From: Gammaproteobacteria bacterium
Lineage (GTDB): Bacteria > Pseudomonadota > Gammaproteobacteria > Steroidobacterales > Steroidobacteraceae
Assembly (NCBI GenBank): GCA_005877705.1
Contig: VBNY01000043.1
Coordinates: 1-6,575 of the forward strand
Reading direction: 5' to 3'
DNA: 6,575 bases
This document shows, piece by piece, positions 5,721-6,575 of the stretch. The notes below the pieces were generated by a model. That model was given only the letters and a program-made list of their open reading frames with translations, made no database searches and was not told where the DNA came from. Both the position numbers and the translations under genes were made by a program. How positions within the stretch are numbered: the stretch's first letter is position 1; every line of letters begins with the position of its first letter.

Positions 5721-6569
5721 ATGAAAACCCCTGAAGCTCTACAACCACTGATCGATGACGGCATCATTGACGAAGTCATCCGACCGCTGAAGAGCGGCAA
5801 GGAGGCGACCGTGTATGTGGTGCGTTCGGGGCAGCACACTCGCTGCGCGAAGGTCTATCGCAACATGGCGCAACGCAGCTTCCAGCGGCGTGCACGATAT
5901 CAAGAGGGGCGCAAGGTGCGCGGCAGCCGTCAGGCGCGAGCCATGGTCAGAAGCACTCGCTTCGGCCGCCGGGAGCAGGAGGCTGCATGGAAGAACGCCG
6001 AGGTGGATGCGCTGTATCAGCTTGTCGCGGCCGGCGTGCGCGTGCCGCAGCCCTTCGGATATTTCGATGACGTTCTCATCATGGAGCTGGTGACCGACGC
6101 GGCTGGGCATCCCGCTCCGCGGCTAGGAGAGATCGAGCTCACGGCCGATACCGCCCGCGCCTATCACAGTTTCCTGATGCGCCAGGTGGTGTGCATGCTG
6201 AGCGTCGGCCTGATCCATGGAGATCTCTCCGAATTCAACGTGCTCGTCGGCGCCGACGGCCCGGTTATCATCGATCTGCCGCAAGCTGTCAATGCAGCCG
6301 CCAACAACGGTGCGCTCGAGATGCTCCAGCGCGACGTGAACAACCTTCGCTCGACCCTCGGTCGCTACGCGCCGGAGATCCTTGACACCGACTTCGCGCG
6401 CGAGATGTGGGCGCTGTTCGAGCAGGGCAAGCTGCACTCAGGTAGCGAACTCACAGGCGTGGTCGCACGCGATGAGACTCCGAGTGATCCGAACAGCGTG
6501 ATGCTCGTGATCGACGATGCACGCGAAGAGGCGCTGCGGCGCCGGCTTGGACAAGAGGGGCAGGAGTAG
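5721..6569 (+). CDS. RIO-family atypical serine protein kinase (RIO1-like, PA4780 type)
   Basis: A 282-aa cytosolic atypical kinase of the RIO family, expected to bind ATP and phosphorylate serine or act as an ATPase. It has the glycine-poor nucleotide loop SGKEATVY (25-32), the invariant lysine K44 in CAKVYR, the catalytic loop HGDLSEFN (166-173, with D168 and N173) and the metal-binding aspartate D185 in IIDLPQ. The basic stretch around 52-83 (RSFQRRARYQEGRKVRGSRQ onward) is typical of RIO1. The frame is open from a GTG at 5667, but family members begin with the equivalent of MKTP, so ATG 5721 is chosen; neither has a good ribosome binding site, and the nearest GGAG (5696-5699) is 21 bases away. 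In bacteria the substrate is largely unknown. The proteobacterial homologue in Pseudomonas is annotated as a RIO kinase. No linked partner gene is seen. Confidence 0.9.
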   Translation: MKTPEALQPLIDDGIIDEVIRPLKSGKEATVYVVRSGQHTRCAKVYRNMAQRSFQRRARYQEGRKVRGSRQARAMVRSTRFGRREQEAAWKNAEVDALYQLVAAGVRVPQPFGYFDDVLIMELVTDAAGHPAPRLGEIELTADTARAYHSFLMRQVVCMLSVGLIHGDLSEFNVLVGADGPVIIDLPQAVNAAANNGALEMLQRDVNNLRSTLGRYAPEILDTDFAREMWALFEQGKLHSGSELTGVVARDETPSDPNSVMLVIDDAREEALRRRLGQEGQE

Positions 6570-6575
6570 CGCTCG

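Overview
The window looks like chromosomal DNA from a GC-rich proteobacterium, most likely gamma- or beta-proteobacterial. The GroES and GroEL chains align without gaps to the E. coli proteins over the parts compared, and the last gene is a RIO-family kinase close to what I recall of the Pseudomonas PA4780 type. I cannot name a genus. There are seven protein-coding genes, one cut by the window edge. I see no tRNA, rRNA, CRISPR array, insertion sequence or phage gene.

Layout. (1) Positions 1-229, minus: 5' part of a LysR-type regulator. (2) 230-403: divergent intergenic region with a 17-bp dyad containing a T-N11-A box, plus a 13-bp inverted repeat whose arms lie just upstream of each start codon. 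(3) 404-1150 and 1243-1989, plus: two short-chain dehydrogenases of 248 aa each, separated by 92 bp holding a strong hairpin. (4) 1990-2146: convergent gap with three hairpins and no clear U-tract. (5) 2147-4102, minus: groES-groEL operon, with a candidate sigma-32 heat-shock promoter at 4144-4171 and the groES Shine-Dalgarno inside a small hairpin. (6) 4219-5391, plus: class I SAM-dependent methyltransferase with DIGTGTG and NPPW motifs, divergent from groES. (7) 5392-5720: a 329-bp gap with several stem-loops and no convincing gene. (8) 5721-6569, plus: RIO1-like atypical kinase.

How the parts relate. The LysR gene and the two dehydrogenases form a classic divergent regulator/target arrangement, and the regulator probably responds to a small molecule that the reductases act on; the substrate cannot be read from sequence. 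groESL is the general chaperonin operon, apparently under heat-shock sigma control; no CIRCE element is present. The methyltransferase shares only 116 bp with groES, so its promoter should overlap or abut the heat-shock promoter. The RIO kinase appears to be a separate housekeeping gene.

I found no clearly new multi-gene system. The points most worth checking are regulatory: the LysR dyad and flanking repeat, the sequestered groES ribosome binding site, and the structured 5392-5720 gap.
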